NCBI RefSeq assembly: GCF_900314615.1 | Contig: NZ_OMWA01000032.1 | Location: 1 to 26,642 of the forward strand | Origin: an uncultured Methanobrevibacter sp. | GTDB taxonomy: Archaea; Methanobacteriota; Methanobacteria; Methanobacteriales; Methanobacteriaceae | DNA: 26,642 nt | Direction of reading: 5' to 3' | Part shown: positions 15,901 to 23,703 of the stretch, one piece after another | Layout: every line of letters starts with the position of its first letter | Numbering within the stretch: the first letter of the stretch is position 1 | The notes under the pieces: model-generated | The model's input: only the letters and a program-made list of their open reading frames with translations | Told to the model about the DNA's origin: nothing | The model's database searches: none | Program-made: the position numbers and the translations under genes

Positions 15901-18171
15901 TATCGTGGAGGTTCAATTTCTCTGAGCGCAAGTGAAGCATCCATTGACAACTGCAGATTTATGCAATGTTCTGCATATCTCGGAGGTGCTATATCCTGCG
16001 AATTGTCCAATGTTACAGTTTCAGACTCACACTTTAGTGATAACTCTGCAGAATTTGCAGGAGGAGCTGTATATTCATCACAGGCAAATACTACATTAAC
16101 AGATTCTCAATTCAGTGCAAATACTGCATCTATTGGGGGCTGTGCATATGAATGTGATGCCTTGAGATGTACCTTTGAGAATAACTATGCATCATCCGTT
16201 GCAGCTGCAATATACGGTGCAAATAATCTAGCAACAGACTGCATATTCACAAACAACACTGCATTCGGAGACAATCCTACATTCAACACAACTACTAAAG
16301 GATGTACTTTTACTGCAAACAGAATCCTCAAAAGGGCACAGTTTGCCATTGAATATCTCCCGTCTGAATTTTATCAGGGCGACCAGCTATTTGTTTATCT
16401 CTACTCCGGATACTATGAATACATTTATAATGTTACTGTAATCCTCAAGGCATTCAAAGGAAATGAGCTTGTGCAAACATTTGAATACATTATCTCTGAC
16501 GGCTGGACAGTAGATATTGGTGAAGGAGATTATGTCTTTGAATTTGAAGTTAAAGAACCTGATTATGTTGTAAGTCCTGTAAATGCAACAGTTAAAGTTC
16601 TTAAAAAGGAAATGGCTAATGTAAATATTGACATTGGTAATGTTACATACTCCCTCCCTGCAGCGGCTGATATTACAAGCAATGTTGGAGGAACAGCAGA
16701 TGTCTATGTCAATGAAGGGTATCTTGGAAATATTGTCCTTGAGGCAAACAGGACTTTCAGCTTTTCACTTCCTGATTTTTCAGTTGGAAGCTATACATTA
16801 TCTTTAACAATCGTGCCGACAAACCCGAAGATTGACCAGAAAACATTCAAAAAGGACTTTAACGTGATTAAAAAGCCTACATCAGTTGTCATTGAAGCGG
16901 AAGATGGAATAAACACTGAAAATGTTATCATTAATGTTACATCATCCGAAAACGGTAATGCTGTGATAAAAGCCGGAAATATAGTTTTAAAGGTATATCT
17001 CATGGCAAATGTCAAAACTCCCGTAGATTTGGGCATTCTGGAAAAAGGATCATATTCCGTTGAGGCAGTCTTTAGTCCTGGTGAAAACTACATTGAATCT
17101 TCAGATTCCAAAAACATCAGAATCTCTGCTAAAATATCACAGGAAGACATTAAAATCACACCTCCTGCGGAAGGTTCAAAAGATATAGTAATAAGTCTTC
17201 CGGCTGATGCAAAAGGTAAGGTTACACTTTCCATTGCCGGTGAGAACTATGATGTCGATGTCATTGACGGAAAGGCAAATGTGGTGTTGCCTGACCTTGC
17301 CGGTGACAATCCGTATACAATAACATACTCCGGAGATGACCAGTACGCAGGATTCAGCATTTCAGGAAATCTGAATCCGGACACAGACATTACAATCAGT
17401 CCGGACATGAAAATTGTTCCGTTGGACGGTGGAATTTATCAGGTAATGCTTCCAAATGATGCAGCAGGTAGCGTAACACTAACAATCAACAATAAGAACT
17501 ATGATTTTGATGTTTTAAACGGCGCTGCCATTGTGGTATTGCCTGAGCTTGAAAACGGCAGGTACGCTTTCTCAATAGCATATTCCGGTGACAATAAATA
17601 CGGCGAAGCATCTGAAAGCTTCAGTGTTGAAATAATAAATCCTTCAATTACTGCCGGAAATGTCAAAGTGACCTACAGTGCAGGATCATATTATCAGATT
17701 ACTGTTTTAGGATTCGGAGGAAAACCTGCAGCAAATGCTGAGGTTGTCATAAAATCAAACGGCAAAAAGTTCAAGACACTTAAAGCAGGGTCTGATGGAA
17801 TCTGCAAATTCAAGGTGGACATGGCTCCCGGAACATATAAACTGCAGATCGCTTCACTGGGAATTTCTGCAGCAAAAACATTGACAGTAAAACATCTTAT
17901 GAGTCTTAAGAAGGTAACTGTCAAAAGGTCTGCCAAAAATCTTGTATTGCAGGCAACTTTAGCTAAAATCAATGGCAAATATCTTAAAAACAAAAAGATT
18001 ACCTTCAAGTTCAACGGTAAAAAATACACTGCAAAAACAGACAAGAAGGGTGTTGCAAAAGTAACACTAAAATCCAATGTCCTGAAAAAGCTTAAAGTAT
18101 CCAAAAAAGTAACTTATCAGGCAACTTACCTGAAAGATACTGTAAAATATTCTATAAAAGTTAAAAAATAA
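12904..18171 (+). CDS. Giant adhesin-like protein with CAP/SCP domain, beta-helix and Ig-like repeats, 1755 aa
   Basis: An N-terminal signal peptide (about 1-27, hydrophobic core LISVLLLFMFLTA, possible cleavage after VGAA) sends it to the surface. Residues about 72-225 are a CAP/SCP domain with the cavity residues H139 (FEHERPDG), E158 (GGENIA) and H185 (GHRRNML). From about 225 to 1135 there is a long array of right-handed beta-helix repeats of polymorphic-membrane-protein type (GGAIYS, NCSFxxN, and SxFSxNxA patterns). From about 1140 come several Ig-like domains, with clear repeats near 1410 and 1500 (VTLSIAGENYDVDV and VTLTINNKNYDFDV). The last 100 residues are the basic K-rich module (ITFKFNGKKYTAKT, YLKDTVKYSIKVKK) shared with the remnant at 19134. 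It is probably held in or on the pseudomurein wall and mediates contact with other cells or polymers. It starts 166 bases after the synthase operon on the same strand with its own promoter. Confidence 0.93.
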   Translation: MTFKRIFLISVLLLFMFLTASCVGAAEDNATVGLSDMTGGEAIIEENDTGGGNDLIGSEEITNENWDDFKDSYLDPTDAYEGLNKFRAEKGVWWWNSDDTTVTYFNTNPDNQLLPLVRDAALEETAKIRAKECAELFEHERPDGTDCFTAYPDYGGGENIARYCTAAGSIEMWKETFDVSQDQGHRRNMLHPGFTCVGIAGYMDQYGATYWVQAFGWKEVDRNQTSPQTPVYDNKMTFDDLNILIKNGADIILNNDYIYKNDSSFKEGIVIDRDMTIDGQGHSIDATRLSRIFNITSDNAVLKNIVFKNGNTDGCGGAIYSTCANLTIVNCTFENNFAYYGSALFSSAGTLTLKDCIFSDNMAAHGTIYSKDTCVYAYSTSFTDNYAMVYGGAISSLNSDLTLDECILTNNTSFDGGAVYANNSNISMADCRVWRNSAFKTGSIFLNSGTANISRTDFSKNAMNDYYYYARGSSIHSEGSDVSLSDCSFSDNYAYTGGSVSSSNGNLTVDSCSFSNDTAYVNYGVLYITDSIALVQNSNFSNGRSISTSGAIYSDKSELKIISCSLKNFTAEKGSAMFSINSKIYALDCRYEDNNSTDTGIICSVYDDLTLENCSFKNGTSPEGAAVFLNNCTLNVLGCDFIKNSASVEYYAAGAGICSLNSKLFISSSRFEDNSLSTMYYYCPGGAIFSKNCEISLVNSSLTNNSATYGGAVYLTDSRLITDGSCFEKNSAYSGAAIFSNQSYVNLKLTQVCNHFQDGWGVIYCENSNIDMSGSSFSSNRADRGGVVYSVYGNITAADSTFSSNTASSYGGALYSYDAHVSVFGCNFTENAAESDYGAYGGAIFVENAKLNVADSSFNKNFANNSGGAIYSDGYTEIKSSAFSDNIVENDQYYAVGGAVSVVGNGSFKDCIFKNNLANTTYTASGASLYLSKGNISVSYCNFSDNHANMGASICCDNGDMKLSDSNFRNEYANEGGSVYLSASSSEISNSNFTNSHAGYRGGSISLSASEASIDNCRFMQCSAYLGGAISCELSNVTVSDSHFSDNSAEFAGGAVYSSQANTTLTDSQFSANTASIGGCAYECDALRCTFENNYASSVAAAIYGANNLATDCIFTNNTAFGDNPTFNTTTKGCTFTANRILKRAQFAIEYLPSEFYQGDQLFVYLYSGYYEYIYNVTVILKAFKGNELVQTFEYIISDGWTVDIGEGDYVFEFEVKEPDYVVSPVNATVKVLKKEMANVNIDIGNVTYSLPAAADITSNVGGTADVYVNEGYLGNIVLEANRTFSFSLPDFSVGSYTLSLTIVPTNPKIDQKTFKKDFNVIKKPTSVVIEAEDGINTENVIINVTSSENGNAVIKAGNIVLKVYLMANVKTPVDLGILEKGSYSVEAVFSPGENYIESSDSKNIRISAKISQEDIKITPPAEGSKDIVISLPADAKGKVTLSIAGENYDVDVIDGKANVVLPDLAGDNPYTITYSGDDQYAGFSISGNLNPDTDITISPDMKIVPLDGGIYQVMLPNDAAGSVTLTINNKNYDFDVLNGAAIVVLPELENGRYAFSIAYSGDNKYGEASESFSVEIINPSITAGNVKVTYSAGSYYQITVLGFGGKPAANAEVVIKSNGKKFKTLKAGSDGICKFKVDMAPGTYKLQIASLGISAAKTLTVKHLMSLKKVTVKRSAKNLVLQATLAKINGKYLKNKKITFKFNGKKYTAKTDKKGVAKVTLKSNVLKKLKVSKKVTYQATYLKDTVKYSIKVKK

Positions 18172-18185
18172 GCGGAAAGTTATTT

Positions 18186-18260
18186 TCCCTTATTTACTAT
18201 TTTTTTTTTAAAATTCTCAATATTTCCTGAGGTAATGGTGTATTTAAAATTTTTTTTTTG
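18186..18260 (+). terminator. T-rich terminator of the large adhesin
   Basis: Runs of 9 and 10 T (around 18202-18210 and 18250-18259) follow the adhesin stop codon without a strong stem. Confidence 0.45.
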
Positions 18261-18300
18261 TTAGTGAAAAAAGTACTGGCTATTTCTGCATTGGATGGGT

Positions 18301-18546
18301 TTAAAGTTTTTTTGCAATTTCGTTACCTAAATCGGTCAGCCTGTAAAGTCTTCCTTTTCTAACTTCAGGGTTTATGCATACAAGTATATCCTGTTCCCTT
18401 AACTGTTTGATTATGTTTGATATTATCTTTTTTTCGATACCTGCATCTGTTGCAATTTCGTTAGGCATTTTAACATTGCCTTCTAAAGTCTTTATTACTT
18501 TAATCCTATACTGGGAATTTTTAACAAATTCAAGTTCTTTTTCCAT
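18301..18546 (-). CDS. Winged-helix transcription regulator, 81 aa
   Basis: ATG at 18546-18544 follows GAGGTGAT on the minus strand. The whole protein is a winged helix-turn-helix: helix 1 with YRIKVIKTLEG, the HTH with MPNEIATDAGIEKKIISNII, then the wing ending RKGRLYRLTDLG. It is of the small MarR/ArsR-like archaeal type that acts as a homodimer, without a ligand-binding domain. It is paralogous to the divergent gene at 18734. The target is unknown; the dyad at 18575-18600 just upstream suggests autoregulation. Confidence 0.88.
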   Translation of the reverse strand: MEKELEFVKNSQYRIKVIKTLEGNVKMPNEIATDAGIEKKIISNIIKQLREQDILVCINPEVRKGRLYRLTDLGNEIAKKL

Positions 18547-18574
18547 ATTATCACCTCATAATACTAATTTAAAT

Positions 18575-18600
18575 ACAATTGATTTATGAATATCAATTGT
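18575..18600. promoter_or_regulatory. Nine-base dyad between divergent regulators, candidate operator
   Basis: Perfect arms ACAATTGAT (18575-18583) and ATCAATTGT (18592-18600) around eight bases. It lies 28 bases upstream of the minus-strand regulator's start codon, where a promoter is expected. The dyad symmetry suits a dimeric winged-helix protein. Confidence 0.5.
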
Positions 18601-18676
18601 TTATCTAATTGTTATTCTGTTTATATTTTGATAAATACTTTTTCAAATATTATTAATAACATATATACTTAATAAC

Positions 18677-18712
18677 TCTAATTATTAGACTGTTATACAT
18701 AACTATATAATA
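18677..18712 (+). promoter_or_regulatory. Dyad plus TATA box of the plus-strand regulator
   Basis: TCTAAT-T-ATTAGA (18677-18689) lies just upstream of a TATA-like CTATATAATA (around 18703-18712). The start codon at 18734 is about 25 bases past the TATA box and has no ribosome site, so the message is probably leaderless. Confidence 0.45.
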
Positions 18713-18733
18713 TGTTATCACCATACTATAATT

Positions 18734-19009
18734 ATGAAAACTGATATGGATGATGAAACATTGAAAAAGTATTCTTACGTAAACGTAAGCAGCTATAGGG
18801 TAAGGACGGTCAAGGCTCTTCAGGGAGGAGAGGTTGAAACACCGACAGGCATAGCGGAAAAATCAGGAATATTAAGAAATCATCTCTCAAAAGTACTGGG
18901 GGAGCTCAAGGAGGTAGGAGTTGCTGAATGCATTAATGAGGAATACAAAAAAGGAAGGCTTTACAGATTAACTGAAACAGGCGAGAAAATAGCTGAAAAT
19001 TTAAAATAA
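18734..19009 (+). CDS. Winged-helix transcription regulator, 91 aa
   Basis: This is a paralogue of the divergent minus-strand regulator. The shared pattern is SSYRVRTVKALQGGEVETP, then an HTH (GIAEKSGILRNHLSKVLGEL), a Cys-Ile-Asn strand, and KKGRLYRLTETG. It has about ten extra acidic residues at the N-terminus; a Met at residue 5 is an alternative start. No ribosome site is present, but a TATA box lies about 25 bases upstream. It is probably a homodimeric DNA-binding repressor or activator. The recognition helix (LRNHLSKVLGEL against KKIISNIIKQL) differs from its paralogue, so the two may bind different sites. Confidence 0.88.
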   Translation: MKTDMDDETLKKYSYVNVSSYRVRTVKALQGGEVETPTGIAEKSGILRNHLSKVLGELKEVGVAECINEEYKKGRLYRLTETGEKIAENLK

Positions 19010-19096
19010 CCTTGAAAACTTAATCGTCACCAAAAATTGTAACTTAATCAGCACAATATAATTTGCCGATTACTTTAGAGAGAAAAAAAGAAGATA

Positions 19097-19116
19097 AGTG
19101 AATAATTAAATTCACT
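19097..19116 (-). terminator. Terminator hairpin of the adhesin remnant
   Basis: Arms AGTGAAT (19097-19103) and ATTCACT (19110-19116) surround a six-base loop. On the minus strand the stem is followed by CTTCTTTTTTTCTCT. It lies 18 bases after the remnant's stop codon. Confidence 0.6.
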
Positions 19117-19133
19117 CAATAATGTTTTGAATT

Positions 19134-19403
19134 CTATTTGACTTTTACACTGGATTTTACGGTATCTTTAAGGTAAGTCACTTTGACGGTGTATGTTTTT
19201 CCTTTTTTGAGCTTTTTGATAACATTCTTGGTTAATGTCTTTTGGGAAATTCCTTTGGAGTTTGTTTTAACCTTGTAGGTTTTGCCGTTGAACTTGAATG
19301 TTATTGTTTTTCCTTTAATCAATTTGCCGTTGATTTTAAGTTTAGTTTTTAAGGTAAATTTCTTGGCAGTCTTTTTAACAGTGACTTTGCTGGCTTTAAT
19401 TAT
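19134..19403 (-). pseudogene. Remnant of an adhesin-like gene (C-terminal module only)
   Basis: The minus-strand frame gives about 90 residues of the K-rich adhesin C-terminal module: KVTVKKTAKK, KLKINGK, ITFKFNGKTYKVKT, YLKDTVKSSVKVK and stop. It aligns residue for residue with the end of the adhesin at 12904-18171. Homology stops near 19403 and the same frame meets a TGA a few codons upstream. There is no signal peptide, start codon with ribosome site, or upstream domain. It is therefore a 5'-truncated fragment, with its terminator hairpin kept. Confidence 0.75.
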
Positions 19404-19483
19404 ATGGCAAAAATTATTTCCTCAGTCTTTTTTTTTTAAAAAATTGACGGCATTTAACAGGTGACTGGAGTAAAACCAATTTT

Positions 19484-19491
19484 CTTATATA
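19484..19491 (+). promoter_or_regulatory. TATA box for the gene at 19515
   Basis: TTATATAT lies about 25 bases before ATG 19515, which has no ribosome site. This fits a leaderless message. Confidence 0.45.
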
Positions 19492-19514
19492 TTACCTTGT
19501 GCATAACATAATGT

Positions 19515-19763
19515 ATGATTGAGGCAATTGTGGGTGCAATAATTTTCATAATTATTATAGCAGCATGCTGCGCCAGCGACAGCGGCTCTTCAAATAACAC
19601 ATCACCGCCTAAAAGAAACACCCCGGTTCAAAGAAGAACATATGATGACACAGATTCCTACTCGGAGTGTCCTTCATGCGGTGCACCTTACTATGACGGC
19701 TACTGTGAGGAATGTGGATATCCTGATGTCAATCAGGGTTGGATTGGAGAGGAATACGGTTAA
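19515..19763 (+). CDS. Small single-TM zinc-ribbon protein, 82 aa
   Basis: Residues 2-22 form a hydrophobic membrane helix (EAIVGAIIFIIIIAACCA). A Ser/Thr/Pro-rich linker follows (about 23-48), then a zinc ribbon with CPSCGAPYYDGYCEECGYP near residue 53. It is probably anchored in the membrane with the ribbon in the cytoplasm, but orientation is not certain. An ATG at 19511 in another frame stops at once. I do not recognise a precise function; similar short TM plus ribbon proteins are common and uncharacterised in methanogens. It is one of three zinc-ribbon proteins in the window. Confidence 0.8.
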   Translation: MIEAIVGAIIFIIIIAACCASDSGSSNNTSPPKRNTPVQRRTYDDTDSYSECPSCGAPYYDGYCEECGYPDVNQGWIGEEYG

Positions 19764-19845
19764 TAATCAAATAATATTCAATATAAAATTTAATTATCAT
19801 TAAATCCAATAGTATATCAGGAATACATTAGCTGAGGTTGATGAA

Positions 19846-20304
19846 ATGGTAGATGAAAACAATGCAATGCGTATGAGCAAAACAGAATATTATCTTGCAA
19901 TTGCTCTTGTCGTATCAAAAAGAAGCACATGTCTTAAAAGAAGATACGGTGCTGTAATAGTAAACAATGATGAGATTGTAAGTACCGGATACAACGGAAA
20001 TCCGAGAGGGGATGAAAACTGCTGCGACAGGGGAAACTGTCAGAGAATGAACCTTCCGTCCAATTCCGGAAACTACAATGACTGCTTTTCAGTACATGCA
20101 GAACAGAATGCAATGATCAGTGCAAGCAGAAACGAAATGCTTGGCTCAACCATTTATCTTTCAGGTGAAATGTATGCAGACGGCGAATGGGTTGAAATAG
20201 AGGATGCCGAACCATGCCCGATATGTTTCAGGATGATTAAAAACTCAGGAATCAAAAGAATTGTCTCCAAAAAAGGCATAACTGATTTAACTGATCTGGA
20301 CTAG
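19846..20304 (+). CDS. dCMP deaminase-family protein (zinc cytidine/deoxycytidylate deaminase), 152 aa
   Basis: GAGGT at 19834-19838 supports ATG 19846. The catalytic zinc site is complete: H84-A-E86 in VHAEQNA, then C124 and C127 in PCPIC. The upstream segment GAVIVNNDEIVSTGYNGNPRG followed by several Cys (NCCDRGNC) is the usual dCMP-deaminase pattern with its second structural metal site. The expected reaction is hydrolytic deamination of dCMP to dUMP and ammonia, feeding thymidylate synthesis in the cytoplasm. Length is normal for the family. The exact substrate (dCMP against other cytidine compounds) is inferred from the family. The SHOCT protein gene follows after 22 bases. Confidence 0.88.
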   Translation: MVDENNAMRMSKTEYYLAIALVVSKRSTCLKRRYGAVIVNNDEIVSTGYNGNPRGDENCCDRGNCQRMNLPSNSGNYNDCFSVHAEQNAMISASRNEMLGSTIYLSGEMYADGEWVEIEDAEPCPICFRMIKNSGIKRIVSKKGITDLTDLD

Positions 20305-20326
20305 TAAACTTTTTTTTAGTGATTCC

Positions 20327-20962
20327 ATGGGTCTTTTTAAAAACAAATCAGATTATCAAAGGCAGTGTGAAGCCAAAATCAAGGAGCTGTGCGGTGGCTT
20401 TTTGCCAAATGATGAGTTTGTAAAACGTGCAGTAAAATTCAACCATGAGAGTTCTAAGGCAAATACCTTTGAAAAGAGCGTTTTAAAGCACGAATGTGAA
20501 GACGGAACTTTAACGCTTGAAGGAATCGAGGACAGGCTGGATGAGCTTTTGCAGCTTGACTGTGAGACTCTCGATTTAAAAATCAGAAGCAGTCAAAAGC
20601 AGGATACAAGCAAATTCAAAACTCAACTGGATATTGAAAGATTCATGGGTGACGAATATGCTGTCAAATATCATGAAAAGATGGCAAAAACAGCAGGTAA
20701 GGTCAAATCAAATAATGATTATGATAAATCTAATGTAAGTCCTGCTGAAACTTCTGTTTCAGGCACTGATGAGCTGATAAAGCTTGCAGAACTATATGAA
20801 AAAGGATTTTTAACAAAAGAGGAATTTGACTTTAAGAAAAGACAGGTTCTGGGAATCGATGATAAAAACATTTCTGATGTGAGGCCTAAATTTTGTAGCA
20901 ATTGCGGTGAGCCCGTTAAAAAAGAGGGCAAGTTCTGCTCAAACTGTGGAATGAGGATTTAA
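20327..20962 (+). CDS. SHOCT-domain and zinc-ribbon protein, 211 aa
   Basis: The N-terminal 140 residues are charged and helical, without a known motif. Residues about 146-175 match a SHOCT domain, the short C-terminal oligomerisation module: DELIKLAELYEKGFLTKEEF, then KKRQVLG. The last 25 residues are a zinc ribbon (CSNCGEPV, then CSNCGMRI). No membrane segment is present. The ribosome site is weak (GTGAT), and a T run sits between it and the deaminase gene, so it may have its own start or be expressed by read-through. Function unknown. Confidence 0.82.
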   Translation: MGLFKNKSDYQRQCEAKIKELCGGFLPNDEFVKRAVKFNHESSKANTFEKSVLKHECEDGTLTLEGIEDRLDELLQLDCETLDLKIRSSQKQDTSKFKTQLDIERFMGDEYAVKYHEKMAKTAGKVKSNNDYDKSNVSPAETSVSGTDELIKLAELYEKGFLTKEEFDFKKRQVLGIDDKNISDVRPKFCSNCGEPVKKEGKFCSNCGMRI

Positions 20963-21431
20963 CTTCATCTGTTAAATTTGCTGAAACATTAAGGAAATCT
21001 TTGGTATTGTGGGCCGGAAAATATGTTTTAGATGAATAGAATATTGAAAAAGACTTTCCTATACATATTTTTTAACTGTCAGTATATTCCTACAGCTTTT
21101 TTGTAACTTTTTTTTAACCATTGAATCGAAGTTTTCATTTGAGTAGTGTTAAAATTGCTAATAAAAAAATTTTAATAGTCTTTTGTTTATAAATAAATAT
21201 AATATAAATAATGGAATATGAACTCTCTTTATCGAGAATAACGTTTTGCTTTACATATTTCTGATTTTAAATTTTTCTCTGCAATATTTAAGCAGCTTTC
21301 AAATTGTATTGCGAAATGTGATAATGAGCTTTTCTCAGTTTTAGATATTCATGCTGCCTGAAAGCTTTGAGAGTATTTTAAAATGATGTTTTTAGTATTA
21401 TAATTTAGATTTCAGATGGGACGTGGACAGG
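20963..21431. other. Long intergenic stretch before the FtsX-type gene
   Basis: No convincing gene is seen in about 470 bases. A TATA-rich stretch (about 21185-21210) would start a roughly 210-base leader. The leader has overlapping pairing options: AGCTTTCA (21294-21301) with TGAAAGCT (21359-21366), or GCAGC (21292-21296) with GCTGC (21353-21357), plus a small TGAG/CTCA stem between. A 17-codon frame at 21211 has no ribosome site and I do not call it. Confidence 0.35.
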
Positions 21432-23699
21432 ATGCTTAAAAGAAAAATGTTTAGGGATATTGCTGAGTATAAGGTACAGTTTATCTCCATTTTTCTCATG
21501 GCATTTCTAGGTATCCTTGTTTTTACCGGAGTCTATGTGGATGCAGTCAGTTTTGAAACAACAACAAATGACTATTATAACGAGACCAATATGGCTGACG
21601 GCTGGATATATTCCGAATATCTTGTTGATGAGTTTCTCGAGCAGGTATATCTGCTGGGAGCTACCACTGAGATGGAAAGGCAGTTGGTTGTCGATTCACA
21701 GGCCAGGATGGATTACTCGCCTGACGTTACACTGCATTTTGTAGAAAACAACACAATATCCAAATTTTATTTGATTGAAGGAAAAAAGCTGGATATTAAC
21801 GATTCACAGGGTGTATGGCTTGATAAAAGTTTTGCAGATGCCCGCAATATATCAGTTGGCGAAGAAATCACATTTGAGGCCAACGGCACTGAAATAACAA
21901 AGCAGGTTCGTGGTTTGGGTTATTCTCCTGAATATGCCTTTGATGTGCCGATAGGTGCTACACAGCCTAATTATACTGCAAAAGGTTTTGCTTATCTCTC
22001 ACATAAGGCATTCCCGTCAGAAAATATTCCGTACAATGTTTTAAATGTCAAATTTGACGGCAGTCCGGATACCTTTTCAAAATTATTGGACTATCGTTTA
22101 AACGGGTATTATACCTTATTTTTAAAAAAATCAGATCAGCACAGTGTGGATGTGATTTCAGAGTCTGTCGCTCAGCAGAAATCCCTTGCATTTGTTTTTC
22201 CGATGATTTTTGTATTCATATCCATGCTGATGCTTTTAACAACCATGAAAAGAATTATTTCCAATCAGAGAACACAGATTGGAATTCTAAAGGCTAACGG
22301 TTTTAACAATAATCGGATAAGATGGCATTATCTACTTTCAGGCTTTTTGCTTGTGGTTTCAGGATCGGTTATTGGTGCTGTTCTAGGTCCAGTTATATTT
22401 TATATCCTTGCTTCACCTTCAAGGTTTAGAGTCTGGAAATTTCCGTTCTGGCATACCGGAGGATATGACTATTCAGTAATTTCAATCATTCTTATGGGTG
22501 CGCTGGCTTTGATAGTTTCATATTATTCCATTAAACAGATTATCGATGAGCCTCCTTCAAGCATAATAAGGCCAAAGGCTCCAAAATCATCAAGTCTGTC
22601 ATTAGTTGAAAAATTAAAGTTCTGGAGAAAGCTTCCATTTGACCTGAGATGGAATTTCAGAAGCATTAAACGAAATAAATTCAGAGCAGTAATGACAATC
22701 GTCGGAGTATTGGGCTGTACAGTACTTCTGATAACTGGATTCGGATTATATGAGTCACTCAACGAATCCAGGGAATGGTATTTTGATGATGTTATTCATT
22801 ATGAATCCAAACTGATTCTTGAAGACAATACTGATATCTCTCAGGTAAATGCCATTGCCGAGGAAGTTGATGGAGTTTCCGTAATGGAGTCATCCATTGA
22901 GATATTAAATGAAAAACCTGAATTCGTGTCGCTTATGGTTTATAATAGCACGGACCTGATCACGTTTACCGATGACAATCATCAAAAAGTAGATATTGCC
23001 AATGATGAGGTTTCCATTTCAAAAAAACTGGCAGATAAACTTAATGTCCATGTAGGCGATACTATCGACTGCAATGTGATTGGCGAGAATAAGAATGTTA
23101 AAATCAGAATTGACAGGATTCACTCAAGTCCGTTTTCCCAGGGACTGGTCATGTCTCCGGACAAATGGGAGAGTCTGGGACTGGATTATTCTCCGACATA
23201 CATCGTAACTTCTCAGCATGTCAATGAATTGTCTGGTGTTAAGTCTGTAGTTTCTCATGATAATCTCGTCGCCGGATGGGACCAGATGGAGGAAGCTCCA
23301 ATGCTTATAATCTATGCTATGATATCATTCGCCGTTGTTCTGGTTCTGGTGATTCTTTACAATTTGAATGTGATGTCTTTCAGTGAAAGCGAAAGGGATA
23401 TTGCTACACTTAAGGTTTTAGGATTCAGAAGTTCTTATCTAACAAGACTACTTTCAGCAGAAAGTGCATATTTCATCATTATAGGATTTCTGGTGGGCAT
23501 TCCTGTCGGATATCAGCTTCTGCAGATTATGATTTACTCATTTGGGGACACCATTTATATGAGGCCGTCAATATCAGTGCTGAATCTGGCAGTAACAATC
23601 TTAATAATTATCTCTGTTTCAGTAGTGACAGGCCTTTATTTTTTAGGCAAAATCAGGAAACTGAATATGGCGGATTCCCTCAAGGAACTTGAAAGATAA
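21432..23699 (+). CDS. FtsX/MacB-type ABC transporter permease, 755 aa
   Basis: ATG 21432 is the likely start; an in-frame GTG lies at 21423, and neither has a good ribosome site. The N-terminus has the usual pattern MFRDIAEYKVQFISIFLMAF with the first membrane helix, then a large extracytoplasmic domain (to about 245). Next comes a cluster of three helices containing the FtsX core (MKRIISNQRTQIGILKANGF). A repeat of the same plan follows: RSIKRNKFRAVMTIVGVLG, a second outer domain, and a final three-helix core with SERDIATLKVLGF. It is thus a full-length duplicated permease. Such proteins couple a MacB/LolD-like ATPase to export or extracytoplasmic work. No ATPase gene is adjacent in the window, which is unusual for the family. 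Confidence 0.9.
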   Translation: MLKRKMFRDIAEYKVQFISIFLMAFLGILVFTGVYVDAVSFETTTNDYYNETNMADGWIYSEYLVDEFLEQVYLLGATTEMERQLVVDSQARMDYSPDVTLHFVENNTISKFYLIEGKKLDINDSQGVWLDKSFADARNISVGEEITFEANGTEITKQVRGLGYSPEYAFDVPIGATQPNYTAKGFAYLSHKAFPSENIPYNVLNVKFDGSPDTFSKLLDYRLNGYYTLFLKKSDQHSVDVISESVAQQKSLAFVFPMIFVFISMLMLLTTMKRIISNQRTQIGILKANGFNNNRIRWHYLLSGFLLVVSGSVIGAVLGPVIFYILASPSRFRVWKFPFWHTGGYDYSVISIILMGALALIVSYYSIKQIIDEPPSSIIRPKAPKSSSLSLVEKLKFWRKLPFDLRWNFRSIKRNKFRAVMTIVGVLGCTVLLITGFGLYESLNESREWYFDDVIHYESKLILEDNTDISQVNAIAEEVDGVSVMESSIEILNEKPEFVSLMVYNSTDLITFTDDNHQKVDIANDEVSISKKLADKLNVHVGDTIDCNVIGENKNVKIRIDRIHSSPFSQGLVMSPDKWESLGLDYSPTYIVTSQHVNELSGVKSVVSHDNLVAGWDQMEEAPMLIIYAMISFAVVLVLVILYNLNVMSFSESERDIATLKVLGFRSSYLTRLLSAESAYFIIIGFLVGIPVGYQLLQIMIYSFGDTIYMRPSISVLNLAVTILIIISVSVVTGLYFLGKIRKLNMADSLKELER

Positions 23700-23703
23700 C
23701 CAG

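Noticed and set aside
17694..18104. Minus-strand frame of 136 codons
   Set aside because: It is an antisense shadow of the K-rich adhesin end; the phenylalanine-rich translation is the mirror of AAA/AAG codons.
21211..21264. 17-codon frame in the permease leader
   Set aside because: No ribosome site, and it sits at the predicted transcription start.
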